A DNA stretch of 64,000 nucleotides from Geminicoccaceae bacterium (GTDB lineage: Bacteria > Pseudomonadota > Alphaproteobacteria > Geminicoccales > Geminicoccaceae): positions 1-64,000 of the forward strand of contig JACKIM010000002.1 of NCBI GenBank assembly GCA_020638465.1, read 5' to 3'. The notes below the pieces were generated by a model. It searched no databases, was not told the DNA's origin, and worked only from the letters and a program-made list of their open reading frames with translations. Position 1 is the first letter of the stretch. Each line of letters opens with the position of its first letter. The position numbers and the translations under genes were made by a program. This document shows, one piece after another, positions 23,715 to 33,556 of the stretch.

Positions 23715-25607
23715 ATGAAATCACGCGGCTTGAAACGTTTCGCGTCAGCCTTGCTGGTCGCGACCGCGCTGGGGCTGCCGGGCATTGCGGCAGCCTACAG
23801 CGAGGCCCCGCAACTGGCCGGGAAAGTCACGGCCGGTGAATTGCCGCCTGTTGACGAACGTCTTCCCGAGCAGCCGCTTGTCGTCGAAGGATGGGATATC
23901 GGCACCTACGGCGGGACATGGCGCTCCGCGCTCAAGGGCACCTTCGACAATGGCTGGATCCGCCGGGCCGTGGGCTATGACCCGCTGGTGCGTTACAATT
24001 TTGAATGGAACGATGTCATCCCCGGCGTCGCCGAGAGTTTCGAGATCAATGACGATGCGACAGAGTTCACCTTCCATCTGCGCAAGGGACACAAATGGTC
24101 GGATGGAACGCCCTTTACCGCGCACGATGTGGTCTTTGCCGTCGAGGACGTGTTCAAGCGCACCGATTATCCGGGCAACCCCCACAGCGACTTCAAGACC
24201 CTGACCGCCGTGGCCAGAGACGACCAGACACTCGTTCTGACGACGCCGGAGCCGAACGGCCTGTTGATGCAGCGCCTGGCGAGCGTGGACGGCGACGAAC
24301 TGACCCGCTTCCAGAAGGCATACTGCTCGCAGTTTCACCCGGACTACAATCCCAAGGCGGATGAAGAGGCGAAGGCCGCGGGCATGACGAGCGGCCTGGA
24401 AGCCCTGTTCAACGCCTGCGATGCGGACAGGAACCGGAGAGCCGACCGACCGACGCTCTATCCGTGGAAGCTGACGGTCGATTACGATGGCATCAACACG
24501 CCCATCACCTTCGAACGCAATCCCTACTATTACGAGGTCGATGCCGAAGGGAACCAGTTGCCCTATATCGACAATCTTTCGATGACCCAGGTCGAGGACG
24601 TCAATGCCATCGTCCTCAAGGCGATCGCCGGTGAAATCGACTTCATGAACCGACATATCGCCACAGTCGCCAACAAGCCCGTGTTCTTCGACAACCAGGA
24701 GCAGGGCGGCTATTTCATCTATGACACCATTCCCGCGGACATGAATACTGCCATCATCCAGCTCAACCTGACCTATGAGGACGAGGCGTTCCGCGATCTG
24801 TTCCAGAACAGGGATTTCCGTGTCGCGCTCAGCCTCGGCATCGACCGTCAGGAGATCGTCGACGTCGTCTATGCCGGACAGGGCGAGCCCTGGCAGGCGG
24901 GTCCGCGACCGACCTCGCCGTTCTTCAACGAGCGTCTGGCGAAGCAGTACACGGATTTCGACCCGGACAAGGCCGAAGAGATGCTCGACAGCCTCGGGCT
25001 GGCCGACCGCAATGACGATGGCATCAGGCTCCTTCCCGATGGCAGGCCGATCTCGATACGCATGGATGTGACCACCGATCTGGGACCGTTCCTCGACATC
25101 ATGGAACTGGTTGCGAGCCAGTGGCGCGATATCGGCATCGAGCTCGACGCCCGCCAGGCCGAACGCAGCCTCGTCTACGAACGCAAGGACTCCAACCAGC
25201 ACATGGCCCATGTGTGGAAGGGCGATGGGGGGCTCGGTGACGCCGTGCTCGATCCCCGCTACTACTTCCCGTTCTCCATGGAGAGTGCATTCGCCCTTCC
25301 GTGGGCCACCGAATACATGACACCGGGCGAGGGCATGGCGCAGACCCCGCCGGAGCCCGCCGTCAGGCAGCAGGCCCTGTATCGCGAGCTGGCGCAGACC
25401 GCGTCTGCCGAGAAGCGCGACGAACTGTTCCGCCAGATCCTCGACATCGCCGCCGACCAGTTCTGGGTGATCGGGATATCGTTGCCGGCCAGCGAATACG
25501 GCATTGCCCGCAACGACATGGGAAATATTCCCGAAAACCAGCCCTATAGCTGGATCTATCCGAACCCGGGCCCGATGCATACGGCCGTGGTCTACAAGAA
25601 GAAATAG
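23715..25607 (+). CDS. ABC importer substrate-binding protein, peptide/oligosaccharide family 5
   Basis: A periplasmic binding protein of the DppA/OppA type (SBP family 5), 630 residues. A Sec signal peptide ends near AAA-Y (residues about 5-25: GLKRFASALLVATALGLPG, then IAAAYSE). The mature part starts with LPPVDERLPEQPLVVEGWD and GTYGGTWR, a pattern shared by large SBPs that bind oligosaccharides rather than peptides. The hallmark LRKGHKWSDGTPFTAHDVVF is present. AGGAGAG precedes the ATG at 23715. It sits between the isomerase and the permease genes, and a stem-loop follows it, as is common for highly expressed binding proteins. A pectin- or glycan-derived oligomer is the likely ligand, judged from neighbours. 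Confidence 0.92.
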   Translation: MKSRGLKRFASALLVATALGLPGIAAAYSEAPQLAGKVTAGELPPVDERLPEQPLVVEGWDIGTYGGTWRSALKGTFDNGWIRRAVGYDPLVRYNFEWNDVIPGVAESFEINDDATEFTFHLRKGHKWSDGTPFTAHDVVFAVEDVFKRTDYPGNPHSDFKTLTAVARDDQTLVLTTPEPNGLLMQRLASVDGDELTRFQKAYCSQFHPDYNPKADEEAKAAGMTSGLEALFNACDADRNRRADRPTLYPWKLTVDYDGINTPITFERNPYYYEVDAEGNQLPYIDNLSMTQVEDVNAIVLKAIAGEIDFMNRHIATVANKPVFFDNQEQGGYFIYDTIPADMNTAIIQLNLTYEDEAFRDLFQNRDFRVALSLGIDRQEIVDVVYAGQGEPWQAGPRPTSPFFNERLAKQYTDFDPDKAEEMLDSLGLADRNDDGIRLLPDGRPISIRMDVTTDLGPFLDIMELVASQWRDIGIELDARQAERSLVYERKDSNQHMAHVWKGDGGLGDAVLDPRYYFPFSMESAFALPWATEYMTPGEGMAQTPPEPAVRQQALYRELAQTASAEKRDELFRQILDIAADQFWVIGISLPASEYGIARNDMGNIPENQPYSWIYPNPGPMHTAVVYKKK

Positions 25608-25614
25608 TCGACTG

Positions 25615-25641
25615 GGAAGGCGGGACATGCTCCCGCCTTCC
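25615..25641 (+). promoter_or_regulatory. Intercistronic stem-loop after the binding-protein gene
   Basis: GGAAGGCGGG (25615-25624) and CCCGCCTTCC (25632-25641) form a perfect 10-bp stem with a 7-base loop, without a following U-run. It lies in the 54-base gap between the binding-protein stop and the permease start. Such hairpins usually stabilise the upstream message or partly stop transcription, giving more binding protein than permease. Confidence 0.7.
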
Positions 25642-25661
25642 GCGAGACGCGGAAGATTGGC

Positions 25662-26660
25662 ATGCTCGATTATGTGGCACGGCGGCTTCTGGCGATGGTT
25701 GGCACGATGCTCGTGCTTTCTTTCGTCTGTTTCTTCATCATCCAGTTGCCGCCTGGAGACTTTCTCACAGCGTATATTGCCGAACTGTCATCGCGCGGCG
25801 ATTCCGTGACGGCGGCGCAGGCCGAGAACCTGCGCACGCTGTACGGCCTCGATCGGCCATTCATCGTCCAGTACTACAAATGGATCACCAACGCGCTGAC
25901 CGGGAATTTCGGCTTTTCATTCAACATGCAAAAGCCTGTTTCCGAAATCATATCGAGTCGTATCGGCATGTCGCTGGTGGTCGAGACGATCTCCATCGTG
26001 GTGATGTGGGCGGTCGCCATTCCGATCGGCATCTATTCCGCGGTCCGCCAGTATTCGGCGGGCGACATGTTCGCGACCGTCTTCGGCTTCATCGGCCTTG
26101 CGGTGCCGAACTTCCTTTTGGCGCTGCTGATCATGTACATCACCTATCTGGTGACCGGATCCCCGGTATCGGGACTTTTCTCCGATGCGTATTCGGCCCA
26201 GCCGTGGAGCCTCGGCCGCCTGTGGGATTTCCTCGGCCATGTCTGGGTGCCGGTTCTGGTGATCAGCACCGGTGGAGCGGCGGCCGTGATCCGCACCCTG
26301 CGTGCCAACCTTCTTGACGAGTTGAACAAGCCCTATGTCGTCACCGCCCGCGCCAAGGGACTCGAGGAGCGGACGCTCATCATGCGCTATCCCGTACGGG
26401 TCGCCATGACGCCCCTGATCGCCACGGTCGGCTGGGTGCTGCCGACCGTGATATCGTCATCGATCGTGACCTCGATCGTCCTCAATCTTCCCACGCTCTC
26501 CCCGATCCTGTTGCGGGCGCTCCTGACCCAGGACATGCACCTCGCCGGCGCCCTCATCATGTTCATGGGATTGCTGACGCTGATCGGCACGCTGATCTCC
26601 GACCTGCTGCTGGTCTGGATCGATCCGCGCATTCGCCATGGCATGAGAGCGAAGGGCTGA
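25662..26660 (+). CDS. ABC importer permease, OppB/DppB type
   Basis: The 332-residue inner-membrane permease begins MLDYVARRLLAMVGTMLVLS, the standard first helix of DppB-like proteins. It has about six membrane segments and the cytoplasmic EAA loop (VTARAKGLEERTLIMRYPVR) that docks the ATPase. The ATG follows the stem-loop region. It pairs with the next permease, four bases downstream, and imports the ligand delivered by the upstream binding protein. Confidence 0.94.
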   Translation: MLDYVARRLLAMVGTMLVLSFVCFFIIQLPPGDFLTAYIAELSSRGDSVTAAQAENLRTLYGLDRPFIVQYYKWITNALTGNFGFSFNMQKPVSEIISSRIGMSLVVETISIVVMWAVAIPIGIYSAVRQYSAGDMFATVFGFIGLAVPNFLLALLIMYITYLVTGSPVSGLFSDAYSAQPWSLGRLWDFLGHVWVPVLVISTGGAAAVIRTLRANLLDELNKPYVVTARAKGLEERTLIMRYPVRVAMTPLIATVGWVLPTVISSSIVTSIVLNLPTLSPILLRALLTQDMHLAGALIMFMGLLTLIGTLISDLLLVWIDPRIRHGMRAKG

Positions 26661-26664
26661 CGAC

Positions 26665-27807
26665 ATGATCGAGACCGGAACAACCGACACCCTTCCCGAA
26701 CTGGCCGCCATGCCTGCACGGCGCACCGATGCCAGCCAGGCACGGCTGATCTGGCGCGGCTTTCGCCGGCATCGCCTCGCCATGATGAGCCTGCTCGTCC
26801 TGACCCTGCTCTATCTCGTGGCGGCATTTGCCGAGATCCTGGCACCCTACGATCCCAACGATGTCAATGCCCGGTATACCTATGCCCCGCCACAAGCCAT
26901 CCACTTCTTTGCCGATGACAGCTGGACCTGGCAGCCCCACGTCCATGCACTGAAGATGGAGGTCGATCCCAGGGCGCTGCGGCGGACATTCGTGAGTGAT
27001 CCGGAGAAGACCTTCGACATCGGGTTCTGGGTCAAGGGTGATCGATACAACTTCTGGGGAATGATCCCGGGCGACCATCATCTCATCGGCGTGGAGGGCA
27101 GGCGGGCGGTCATGTTCCTGCTCGGCGCAGACCGTCAGGGAAGGGACATGCTATCGAGATTGATATTCGGAGCGCGCATAACGCTTTCGGTGGGGCTGTT
27201 CGGCGTCTTCCTGTCGATCCTGTTCGGCGTCATCATCGGCGGCATATCGGGTTACTATGGCAGCTGGATCGATGACATGGTCCAGCGGGTCATCGAGTTC
27301 ATCCGCTCGGTGCCGCCCATACCGCTGTGGATGGGGCTCGCAGCCGCATTGCCGCGCGACTGGTCGGCGCTCGAGATCTATTTCGCGATCACGCTCATCC
27401 TCTCGCTGATCGGATGGACCGAACTCGCCCGCGTCGTCCGCTCCCGCTTCCTGGCGCTGAAATCCGAGGACTATGTCGCAGCCGCGCGGCTGGACGGAGC
27501 AAGCGACATGCGTGTGATCCTCCGGCACATGCTGCCCGCGTTCACCTCGCATATCATCGCCGCCGCCACTCTTGCCATACCGGGAATGATCCTCGCCGAG
27601 ACGGCACTTTCCTTTCTCGGACTCGGTCTCCAGCCGCCCGTCATCTCCTGGGGTGTCCTGTTGCAGGAGGCGCAGAATATACGGGCACTGGCATCTGCCC
27701 CCTGGCTGCTTTCCGCAGGTGTGGCGATTGTCGTGACCATTCTGGCGATGAACTTCGTCGGTGACGGATTGCGCGATGCGGCGGATCCCTATGGAGGCCG
27801 CAAATGA
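26665..27807 (+). CDS. ABC importer permease, OppC/DppC type
   Basis: Second permease subunit, 380 residues, longer than common DppC proteins (about 280-300). The extra length is an extended periplasmic segment after the first membrane helix (residues about 60-150). This is typical of the large SBP-5 importer subgroup for non-peptide ligands. The EAA loop is DYVAAARLDGASDMRVILRH. It overlaps the downstream ATPase gene by four bases (ATGA). Confidence 0.93.
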   Translation: MIETGTTDTLPELAAMPARRTDASQARLIWRGFRRHRLAMMSLLVLTLLYLVAAFAEILAPYDPNDVNARYTYAPPQAIHFFADDSWTWQPHVHALKMEVDPRALRRTFVSDPEKTFDIGFWVKGDRYNFWGMIPGDHHLIGVEGRRAVMFLLGADRQGRDMLSRLIFGARITLSVGLFGVFLSILFGVIIGGISGYYGSWIDDMVQRVIEFIRSVPPIPLWMGLAAALPRDWSALEIYFAITLILSLIGWTELARVVRSRFLALKSEDYVAAARLDGASDMRVILRHMLPAFTSHIIAAATLAIPGMILAETALSFLGLGLQPPVISWGVLLQEAQNIRALASAPWLLSAGVAIVVTILAMNFVGDGLRDAADPYGGRK

Positions 27808-29489
27808 CGGAACTTGCTCTGAAAGTGGAAAATCTCTCCGTCGGTTTTGAACTCGATGGAGGACAGGTTCTCGCCGTCAATGATGTCTCGTTCGACCTGC
27901 GCCGGCGCGAAACTCTCGCCATTGTCGGCGAGAGCGGTTCGGGCAAGTCGGTGACGGCCCGGGCGATCATGCAGATTGCCCGGCCGGGGCGGATCCTGTC
28001 CGGAGCAATCCGCTATTTCTCGCCCGACGGGCCCGTCGATATTGCTCAACTCGACGAGAAATCTGCCGAGATCCGTGCCATTCGTGGCAACCGGATTGCT
28101 ATGGTCTTCCAGGAGCCGATGTCTTCCCTGTCGCCGGTCCACCGGGTCGGCGACCAGATCGTCGAGGCCATCACCCTGCATCAGCCGGTCGGCAGGGACG
28201 AGGCGCGGCGTCAGGCGATCGAGATGCTGGGGCGTGTCCATCTTCCCGATCCAGCGCAGACCATCGACAAGTATACATTTGAACTCTCCGGCGGTCAGCG
28301 ACAGCGGGTGATGATTGCCATGGCGCTGTCGTGCAATCCCGACATCCTGATTGCCGATGAGCCCACGACCGCGCTCGATGTCACCACCCAGGCGGAGATC
28401 CTGCGCCTGATCAAGGAGCTTCAGGCCGAATTCGGGATGTCGGTGATCTTCATCACCCATGACATGGGTGTGGTCGCGGAGATTTCCGACCGGGTGGCCG
28501 TAATGTATCGCGGGCGGCTGATCGAACAGGGTGATGTCGAACAGATCTTCACCGCGCCACATGCGGACTACACCGCGCAACTCGTCGAATCGTCCTCGAA
28601 GTTCCGCATCAAAGGCGACCACGCGCGTGGCGGGAAGCTGCCTTCGCCGGGTGCGGAAACCATCCTGGAAGGCCACGACATCAACCTCACCTATCGTTCG
28701 ACAAGCGGATTCATCCGCAAGAAGGTCAAGGAGCTTCATGCCTTGCGCGATGTGTCATTCGACCTGCGCAATGGCGAGAACCTGGGGATTGTCGGAGAGA
28801 GCGGTTCGGGAAAGACGACTCTTGTCAAGGCGCTGCTGGGGCTGCAGGCGGCGCATGATGGCGAGGCCGTCTACCGGTCCCGCGATGGCCGGGAAGTCAA
28901 TCTGCTCGGGCAGGATGCCCTTCGGCGAAACCGGTTGAACACCGAGATCCGGATGGTCTTCCAGGATCCGTTCTCGTCGTTGAATCCGCGCATGACCATT
29001 GCCCAGATCATCGAGGAGCCCCTGCTGCTCGAAGGGCGTCTCGATGCCCGCGAGCGCCGCGAGCGCACGGAGTATCTGCTGAACAAGGTGGGATTGCCGG
29101 CCAACATCATCGGTCGCTATCCGCATGCCTTTTCGGGAGGACAACGCCAGCGGATCTCGATCGCCCGGGCCTTGAGCGTGCAGCCACGCCTGATCGTCGC
29201 CGACGAGGCGACCTCGGCCCTGGATGGCTCCGTTCGTTCCCAGGTTCTCGACCTGATGTTCGAATTGCAGGCCGAATTCGATCTTTCCTACATCTTTGTC
29301 GGCCACGATCTGGGTGTGGTCCGGTATTTCTGCGACCGCATCGCCGTCATGCGGCTGGGCGAGATCGTCGAGACCGGAACGGCCCGGCAGATATGCGAGG
29401 ATCCGCAGCATCCCTACACCCGTTCCCTGATTGCCGCCGTACCCGGCGCGAGCCCTGCCGAACGGCGCCTGTTTCCCCGCGTCGCCTGA
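27804..29489 (+). CDS. Dual ABC ATPase (OppD-OppF fusion)
   Basis: A 561-residue protein holding two complete ATP-binding cassettes that power the importer. The first has Walker A GESGSGKS at 42-49, signature LSGGQRQRVMIAMAL and Walker B ILIADEPTTALD. The second has Walker A GESGSGKT near 331-338, signature FSGGQRQRISIARAL and Walker B LIVADEATSALD. Each cassette is followed by a short Opp/Dpp-type C-terminal extension. The start overlaps the upstream permease stop by four bases. Both sites look catalytically complete. Confidence 0.95.
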   Translation: MTELALKVENLSVGFELDGGQVLAVNDVSFDLRRRETLAIVGESGSGKSVTARAIMQIARPGRILSGAIRYFSPDGPVDIAQLDEKSAEIRAIRGNRIAMVFQEPMSSLSPVHRVGDQIVEAITLHQPVGRDEARRQAIEMLGRVHLPDPAQTIDKYTFELSGGQRQRVMIAMALSCNPDILIADEPTTALDVTTQAEILRLIKELQAEFGMSVIFITHDMGVVAEISDRVAVMYRGRLIEQGDVEQIFTAPHADYTAQLVESSSKFRIKGDHARGGKLPSPGAETILEGHDINLTYRSTSGFIRKKVKELHALRDVSFDLRNGENLGIVGESGSGKTTLVKALLGLQAAHDGEAVYRSRDGREVNLLGQDALRRNRLNTEIRMVFQDPFSSLNPRMTIAQIIEEPLLLEGRLDARERRERTEYLLNKVGLPANIIGRYPHAFSGGQRQRISIARALSVQPRLIVADEATSALDGSVRSQVLDLMFELQAEFDLSYIFVGHDLGVVRYFCDRIAVMRLGEIVETGTARQICEDPQHPYTRSLIAAVPGASPAERRLFPRVA

Positions 29490-29522
29490 AGCCCGAATCG
29501 CCTGAAGAAAGCACGATAGCGC

Positions 29523-31352
29523 ATGAATCCGATTGCCGATTGCCAGTTCCGGACACCCGACGAGTCTGCTGCCGCCTGCATTGCCTTGTGGGAACCGTTG
29601 CGCCCGTATTTCAGCGAGGGACGCGGACGGGTATCGCTGGGCCGAACGGCGGCGCATTTCCGTGTGGCCGCTGCCGAGCTCGAGGGGTTCTCACGGCCGC
29701 TGTTCGGGCTCGCGCCGTTGTGCGCGGGCGGCCGGGATTTCGAGGGACGCCCGTATTTCCTTGAGGGACTGGCCAACGGCGCCGATCCGGACCATCCGGA
29801 TTTCTGGGGCTGGCCGGATGACTACGACCAGCGACTGGTAGAATCCGCCGCGATCGGCTTTACCCTCGCCCTCGCTCCCGAGGCCTTTTTCGAGCCGTTG
29901 CCGGCGAAGGCAAGGGTCAATCTCGGCAATTGGCTGAAATTCTGCCAGGGCCGCAAGGTCCATCCCAACAACTGGCATTTCTTTCATGTGCTGGGATCGC
30001 TCGGACTCGACCGTATCGGCGTCAGGCACGATCCCGAGGTGCGCGAGAACGCCTTGCGCACGCTTGAAGGCTTTTATCAGGAAGACGGCTGGTATTCGGA
30101 CGGCAGGAACCGGCATTTCGATCACTACATCGGCTTTGCCATGCACTTCTACGGACTGGTCTATGCCGTCCTCAACCCGCAGGATGCGGACCGGGCAGCC
30201 CGCTTCCGCGAACGTGCGGCCCTGTTTGCCGGGCAGTTCCGCCACTGGACGGACGATGAAGGTGCTTCACTCGCCTATGGCCGTTCCATGACCTATCGCT
30301 TTGCCCAGGCTTCGTTCTGGGCCGGTCTCGCCTATGCCGGCGTCGAAGCGCCGGGCGGTCACGGGGTATCCAGACGCCTGTGGGCCTCCAACATGCGCTG
30401 GTGGGCGAGGCGGGACTGGTTCGACCGTGACGGGGTCATGCCTGTCGGATACGGCTATCCCAATCTCCTGATGTCCGAGAGCTACAATTCGCCCGGATCG
30501 CCCTACTGGGCCATGAAGGCGTTTCTGCCGCTGGCGCTTTCCGGCGACCACGCCTTCTGGAGCGAACCGGAAAAGGATTTCGAACGATCGCCAGTTGTGC
30601 GCCTGTCTGTTCCCGGTATGTTGATCATGTCGGAAAAAGGAAATTCGACAGCGTTGTCGTCGGGGTCGGAAAACTGCCATCCGCATCGCGGTGTGCCCGA
30701 GAAATATGCCAAGTTCGCCTATTCGACGGCCTACGGCTTTTCGGTCGACCCGGAGTCGGGAGGCTTCGACGTCTGCTCGTTCGACAACATGCTGAGCTTT
30801 TCCGACAACGGTCGGCAGTTCTACCCGCGTGTCGGCAACATCGATGCCCGCATCTCGGACGATTGCCTGTGGGCGCGATGGAGTCCATGTGCGGATGTGG
30901 AAGTCGAGACCTGGCTCATCCCGCGCAATCCATGGCATCTGCGCCTTCACCGCATCGTGTCCGGCCGGCCGATGAAGACCATCGAGGGTGGCTTCGCCGT
31001 TCCGCGCGACGACGATCCGCCGGCCGTTGCCGAAGCCGGCGAAGGACTGGCCCGCGTTCTTGCCGGGGGGCATGCGGCCGTTGCCTGCGACCTCGATGTC
31101 GAAGGGGCGTCACGTCGAACGGGCGTCCTTCGCCAACCGCTTCCCAATTCCTCGCTGTATTTCCCGCAGACCCACGTTCCACAACTGCACATTGATATCG
31201 AGCCCGGCGAAACCTGGCTGGCAGGTGCCTTTCTGGGATCGCCCAACGGTTTCTCCGATCCGCCAGCAGCGCCGGCACGCGAGGAGTTGTCAGCGCTGCT
31301 GGCCGGCACGATCCGGGTCAAGGGACTGAAATTCGGGGAAACGAGACGCTGA
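29523..31352 (+). CDS. DUF2264 protein, likely glycan-processing enzyme
   Basis: A 609-residue protein beginning MNPIADCQFRTPDESAAACI with the DUF2264 pattern: FSRPLFGLAPLCAGG, the long helical repeats NWLKFCQGRKVHPNNWHFFH and YQEDGWYSDGRNRHFDHYIG, and a C-terminal beta-rich part. The first 380 residues look like an alpha/alpha-toroid. From memory, some DUF2264 proteins belong to a glycoside hydrolase family acting on glucuronic acid; this has not been tested for this protein. No signal peptide is seen, so it should act in the cytoplasm on an imported oligosaccharide. It is the last gene of the LacI-controlled operon, 33 bases after the ATPase gene. Confidence 0.82.
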   Translation: MNPIADCQFRTPDESAAACIALWEPLRPYFSEGRGRVSLGRTAAHFRVAAAELEGFSRPLFGLAPLCAGGRDFEGRPYFLEGLANGADPDHPDFWGWPDDYDQRLVESAAIGFTLALAPEAFFEPLPAKARVNLGNWLKFCQGRKVHPNNWHFFHVLGSLGLDRIGVRHDPEVRENALRTLEGFYQEDGWYSDGRNRHFDHYIGFAMHFYGLVYAVLNPQDADRAARFRERAALFAGQFRHWTDDEGASLAYGRSMTYRFAQASFWAGLAYAGVEAPGGHGVSRRLWASNMRWWARRDWFDRDGVMPVGYGYPNLLMSESYNSPGSPYWAMKAFLPLALSGDHAFWSEPEKDFERSPVVRLSVPGMLIMSEKGNSTALSSGSENCHPHRGVPEKYAKFAYSTAYGFSVDPESGGFDVCSFDNMLSFSDNGRQFYPRVGNIDARISDDCLWARWSPCADVEVETWLIPRNPWHLRLHRIVSGRPMKTIEGGFAVPRDDDPPAVAEAGEGLARVLAGGHAAVACDLDVEGASRRTGVLRQPLPNSSLYFPQTHVPQLHIDIEPGETWLAGAFLGSPNGFSDPPAAPAREELSALLAGTIRVKGLKFGETRR

Positions 31353-31396
31353 GTCCTCATGGTCTCCGCATCTGTCCGTCCCGGATTGACGTCACC

Positions 31397-33442
31397 TCAG
31401 AACGTCATGCACAGCCTCGTGGCGTCATAGATGGCGGCGTGGATGTTGCGTGACGAGATGGCGTCGCCAAGGCGGAAGAGGGCGAAAGGTGCACCCGGGT
31501 CGACCACCAGCGTTTGCGGTCGGACCGTCGTCAATGCCTTGTGGTCGACCGCGCCACGATTGCGCGAGAGCGGTTTGAGCTCGTGGTAGAGGTCGGCATG
31601 GGGCAGGGTGCCGTGCTCGACGATGATCTGGTCGACCAGCCTTTCTTCGGTGACTTTCGTGTAGTCGCTTCCGAGAATCGCCCGGATGCGGTTGCCTTCG
31701 CGACGGGCGGAAAGCACGCGGGTATTGATGGTGATGCGTACGCCTCGTTCCTTGAAGCAGCGGGCATAGGCGACGTGATTGAGGCCGCCGATCTCGGGGG
31801 CGAAGAAGCGCTCGGGCGTGACGATTTCCAGGGACGAGCCGCTTTCGGCGATGAGTTCGGCGGCCTGCATGCCCGGATGGGCACCGTTATCGTCGTAGAG
31901 AAGAACGTCGGCTGCTGCCTTGGTGTCGCCGGAAAGGATGTCCCAGCTCGAATGGACGAGGTCGTTGCCATCTTCGAGAATGTCGCTGTCGGGTATTCCT
32001 CCCGTGGCGACCAGCACGATGTCGGGACCGAGGTCGAGCACGTCACCGGCCTCGGCATAGCTGTTGGTGTGCAGTAGCACGCCAAGCCGTTCGCATTCGG
32101 CCAGCCGCCAGTCGACGATGCCGATCAGTTCGGCCCGCCGTTTCTGCCGCGCGGCGAGCAGGACCTGCCCGCCCGGACGGTCGGCGGCCTCGAACAGCAC
32201 GACCTCGTGGCCACGTTCGGCGCAGACCCGTGCAGCTTCGAGCCCGGCCGGTCCGGCTCCGGCGATGACGATCTTCCTTCGGGGACCGTCCGAGCGCGGC
32301 ACGATCTGCGGGATGGTCGCCTCGCGGCCGGTGGCGGGATTGTGGATGCACAGCGCCTCGTGACCTTCGTAGATCCGGTCCAGGCAGTAGGTCGCGCCAA
32401 CGCAGGGACGGATGCGTTCCTCGATCCCGTCGGCGACCTTCTTCGCGATGTAAGGGTCGGCGATATGAGCACGGGTCATGCCGACCATGTCGAGTTTGCC
32501 CTCGGCGATGGCATGGCGGGCAGTGGCGACATCGCTGATCTTGGCCGCATGGAAGACGGGGAATTTCGTCTCCTGTCGGACTTCGCCCGCGAAATCGAGA
32601 TGCGGCGCGGAGCGCTGGCCAGCCACCGGGATGACCCCGGCCAGAGCGGCGTCGCTGTCGATATGGCCGCGGATGAGGTTGAGGAAGTCGACCTTGCCGG
32701 ATGTGGCCAGGCGGCGGGCGATCTCCACGCCTTCCTCGCGGCTGAGACCCCTGTCCCAGTCCTCGTCGGCAACCATGCGCACACCGACGATGAAATCCGG
32801 TCCGACAACGGCCCTTATAGCGTCGAGCACGGCGTGGGTGAAGCGCAGGCGGTTGTCGAGGCTGCCGTTCCATTCGTCGTCGCGATGGTTCGTGGCCGGC
32901 GACCAGAAGCCGTCCATGAGGTGTCCGTAGGCTTCCAGTTCGATGCCATCCAGCCCGGCTTCCCGCATGCGCCCGGCGGCGGCGGCATAATCGGCGATGA
33001 TCCGTTCGATATCCCAGTCTTCGGCCTCCTTCGGGAAGGCGCGATGGGCCGGTTCGCGGATAGGCGAGGGGGCCAGCACCGGCAGCCAGTCGCCCTTGTT
33101 CCATCCCGTCCTTCGGCCCAGGTGGGTCAGCTGGATCATCACCGCCGCGCCATGCTCATGGCAGCTGTCGGCGACGTCCTTCATCCAGCGCACGACATCG
33201 TCGCGCCAAGCGAGGATGTTGCCGAAGGCTGGCGGACTGTCGGGAGAGACGACGGCGGATCCGGCGGTCATGGTCAGTGCGATGCCGCCCCTGGCCTTTT
33301 CGGCGTGGTAGAGGCGGTAGCGCTCCTTCGGCATGCCATCCTCGGTATAGGCCGGTTCATGCGCGGTGGACATGATCCTGTTGCGCAAGGTGAGATGCCT
33401 GAGCCGATAGGGCTGGAGCAGCGGGTCCCTGTTCGCGGTCAT
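31397..33442 (-). CDS. FMN/FAD/FeS oxidoreductase, N-methylproline demethylase-like
   Basis: A 681-residue protein of the 2,4-dienoyl-CoA reductase/trimethylamine dehydrogenase family. It has an N-terminal old-yellow-enzyme FMN barrel (about 1-360) and a C-terminal FAD/NAD domain with IAGAGPAGLEAARVCAERGH. The start MTANRDPLLQPYRLRHLTLR, ATG at 33442, and phrases such as TAHEPAYTEDGMPKERYR match proteins annotated as N-methylproline (stachydrine pathway) demethylases. The usual FeS motif CxxCxxC reads C-VG-A-TY-C, so the second Cys is Ala, leaving three of four ligands. The gene stands alone and is convergent with the DUF2264 gene. It may serve osmolyte turnover, which would fit the BCCT transporter elsewhere in the window. 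Confidence 0.85.
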   Translation of the reverse strand: MTANRDPLLQPYRLRHLTLRNRIMSTAHEPAYTEDGMPKERYRLYHAEKARGGIALTMTAGSAVVSPDSPPAFGNILAWRDDVVRWMKDVADSCHEHGAAVMIQLTHLGRRTGWNKGDWLPVLAPSPIREPAHRAFPKEAEDWDIERIIADYAAAAGRMREAGLDGIELEAYGHLMDGFWSPATNHRDDEWNGSLDNRLRFTHAVLDAIRAVVGPDFIVGVRMVADEDWDRGLSREEGVEIARRLATSGKVDFLNLIRGHIDSDAALAGVIPVAGQRSAPHLDFAGEVRQETKFPVFHAAKISDVATARHAIAEGKLDMVGMTRAHIADPYIAKKVADGIEERIRPCVGATYCLDRIYEGHEALCIHNPATGREATIPQIVPRSDGPRRKIVIAGAGPAGLEAARVCAERGHEVVLFEAADRPGGQVLLAARQKRRAELIGIVDWRLAECERLGVLLHTNSYAEAGDVLDLGPDIVLVATGGIPDSDILEDGNDLVHSSWDILSGDTKAAADVLLYDDNGAHPGMQAAELIAESGSSLEIVTPERFFAPEIGGLNHVAYARCFKERGVRITINTRVLSARREGNRIRAILGSDYTKVTEERLVDQIIVEHGTLPHADLYHELKPLSRNRGAVDHKALTTVRPQTLVVDPGAPFALFRLGDAISSRNIHAAIYDATRLCMTF

Positions 33443-33556
33443 GATCTTTTCCCCCGATTCGTGGTCGGATTTCTTCAATAGGCTGTTAGCGCCGATGGTC
33501 ATCCGTGGACATGTGTCGCGGCGACCCCGAATGTCGTCAAATGGTCGTTGTGGCTG

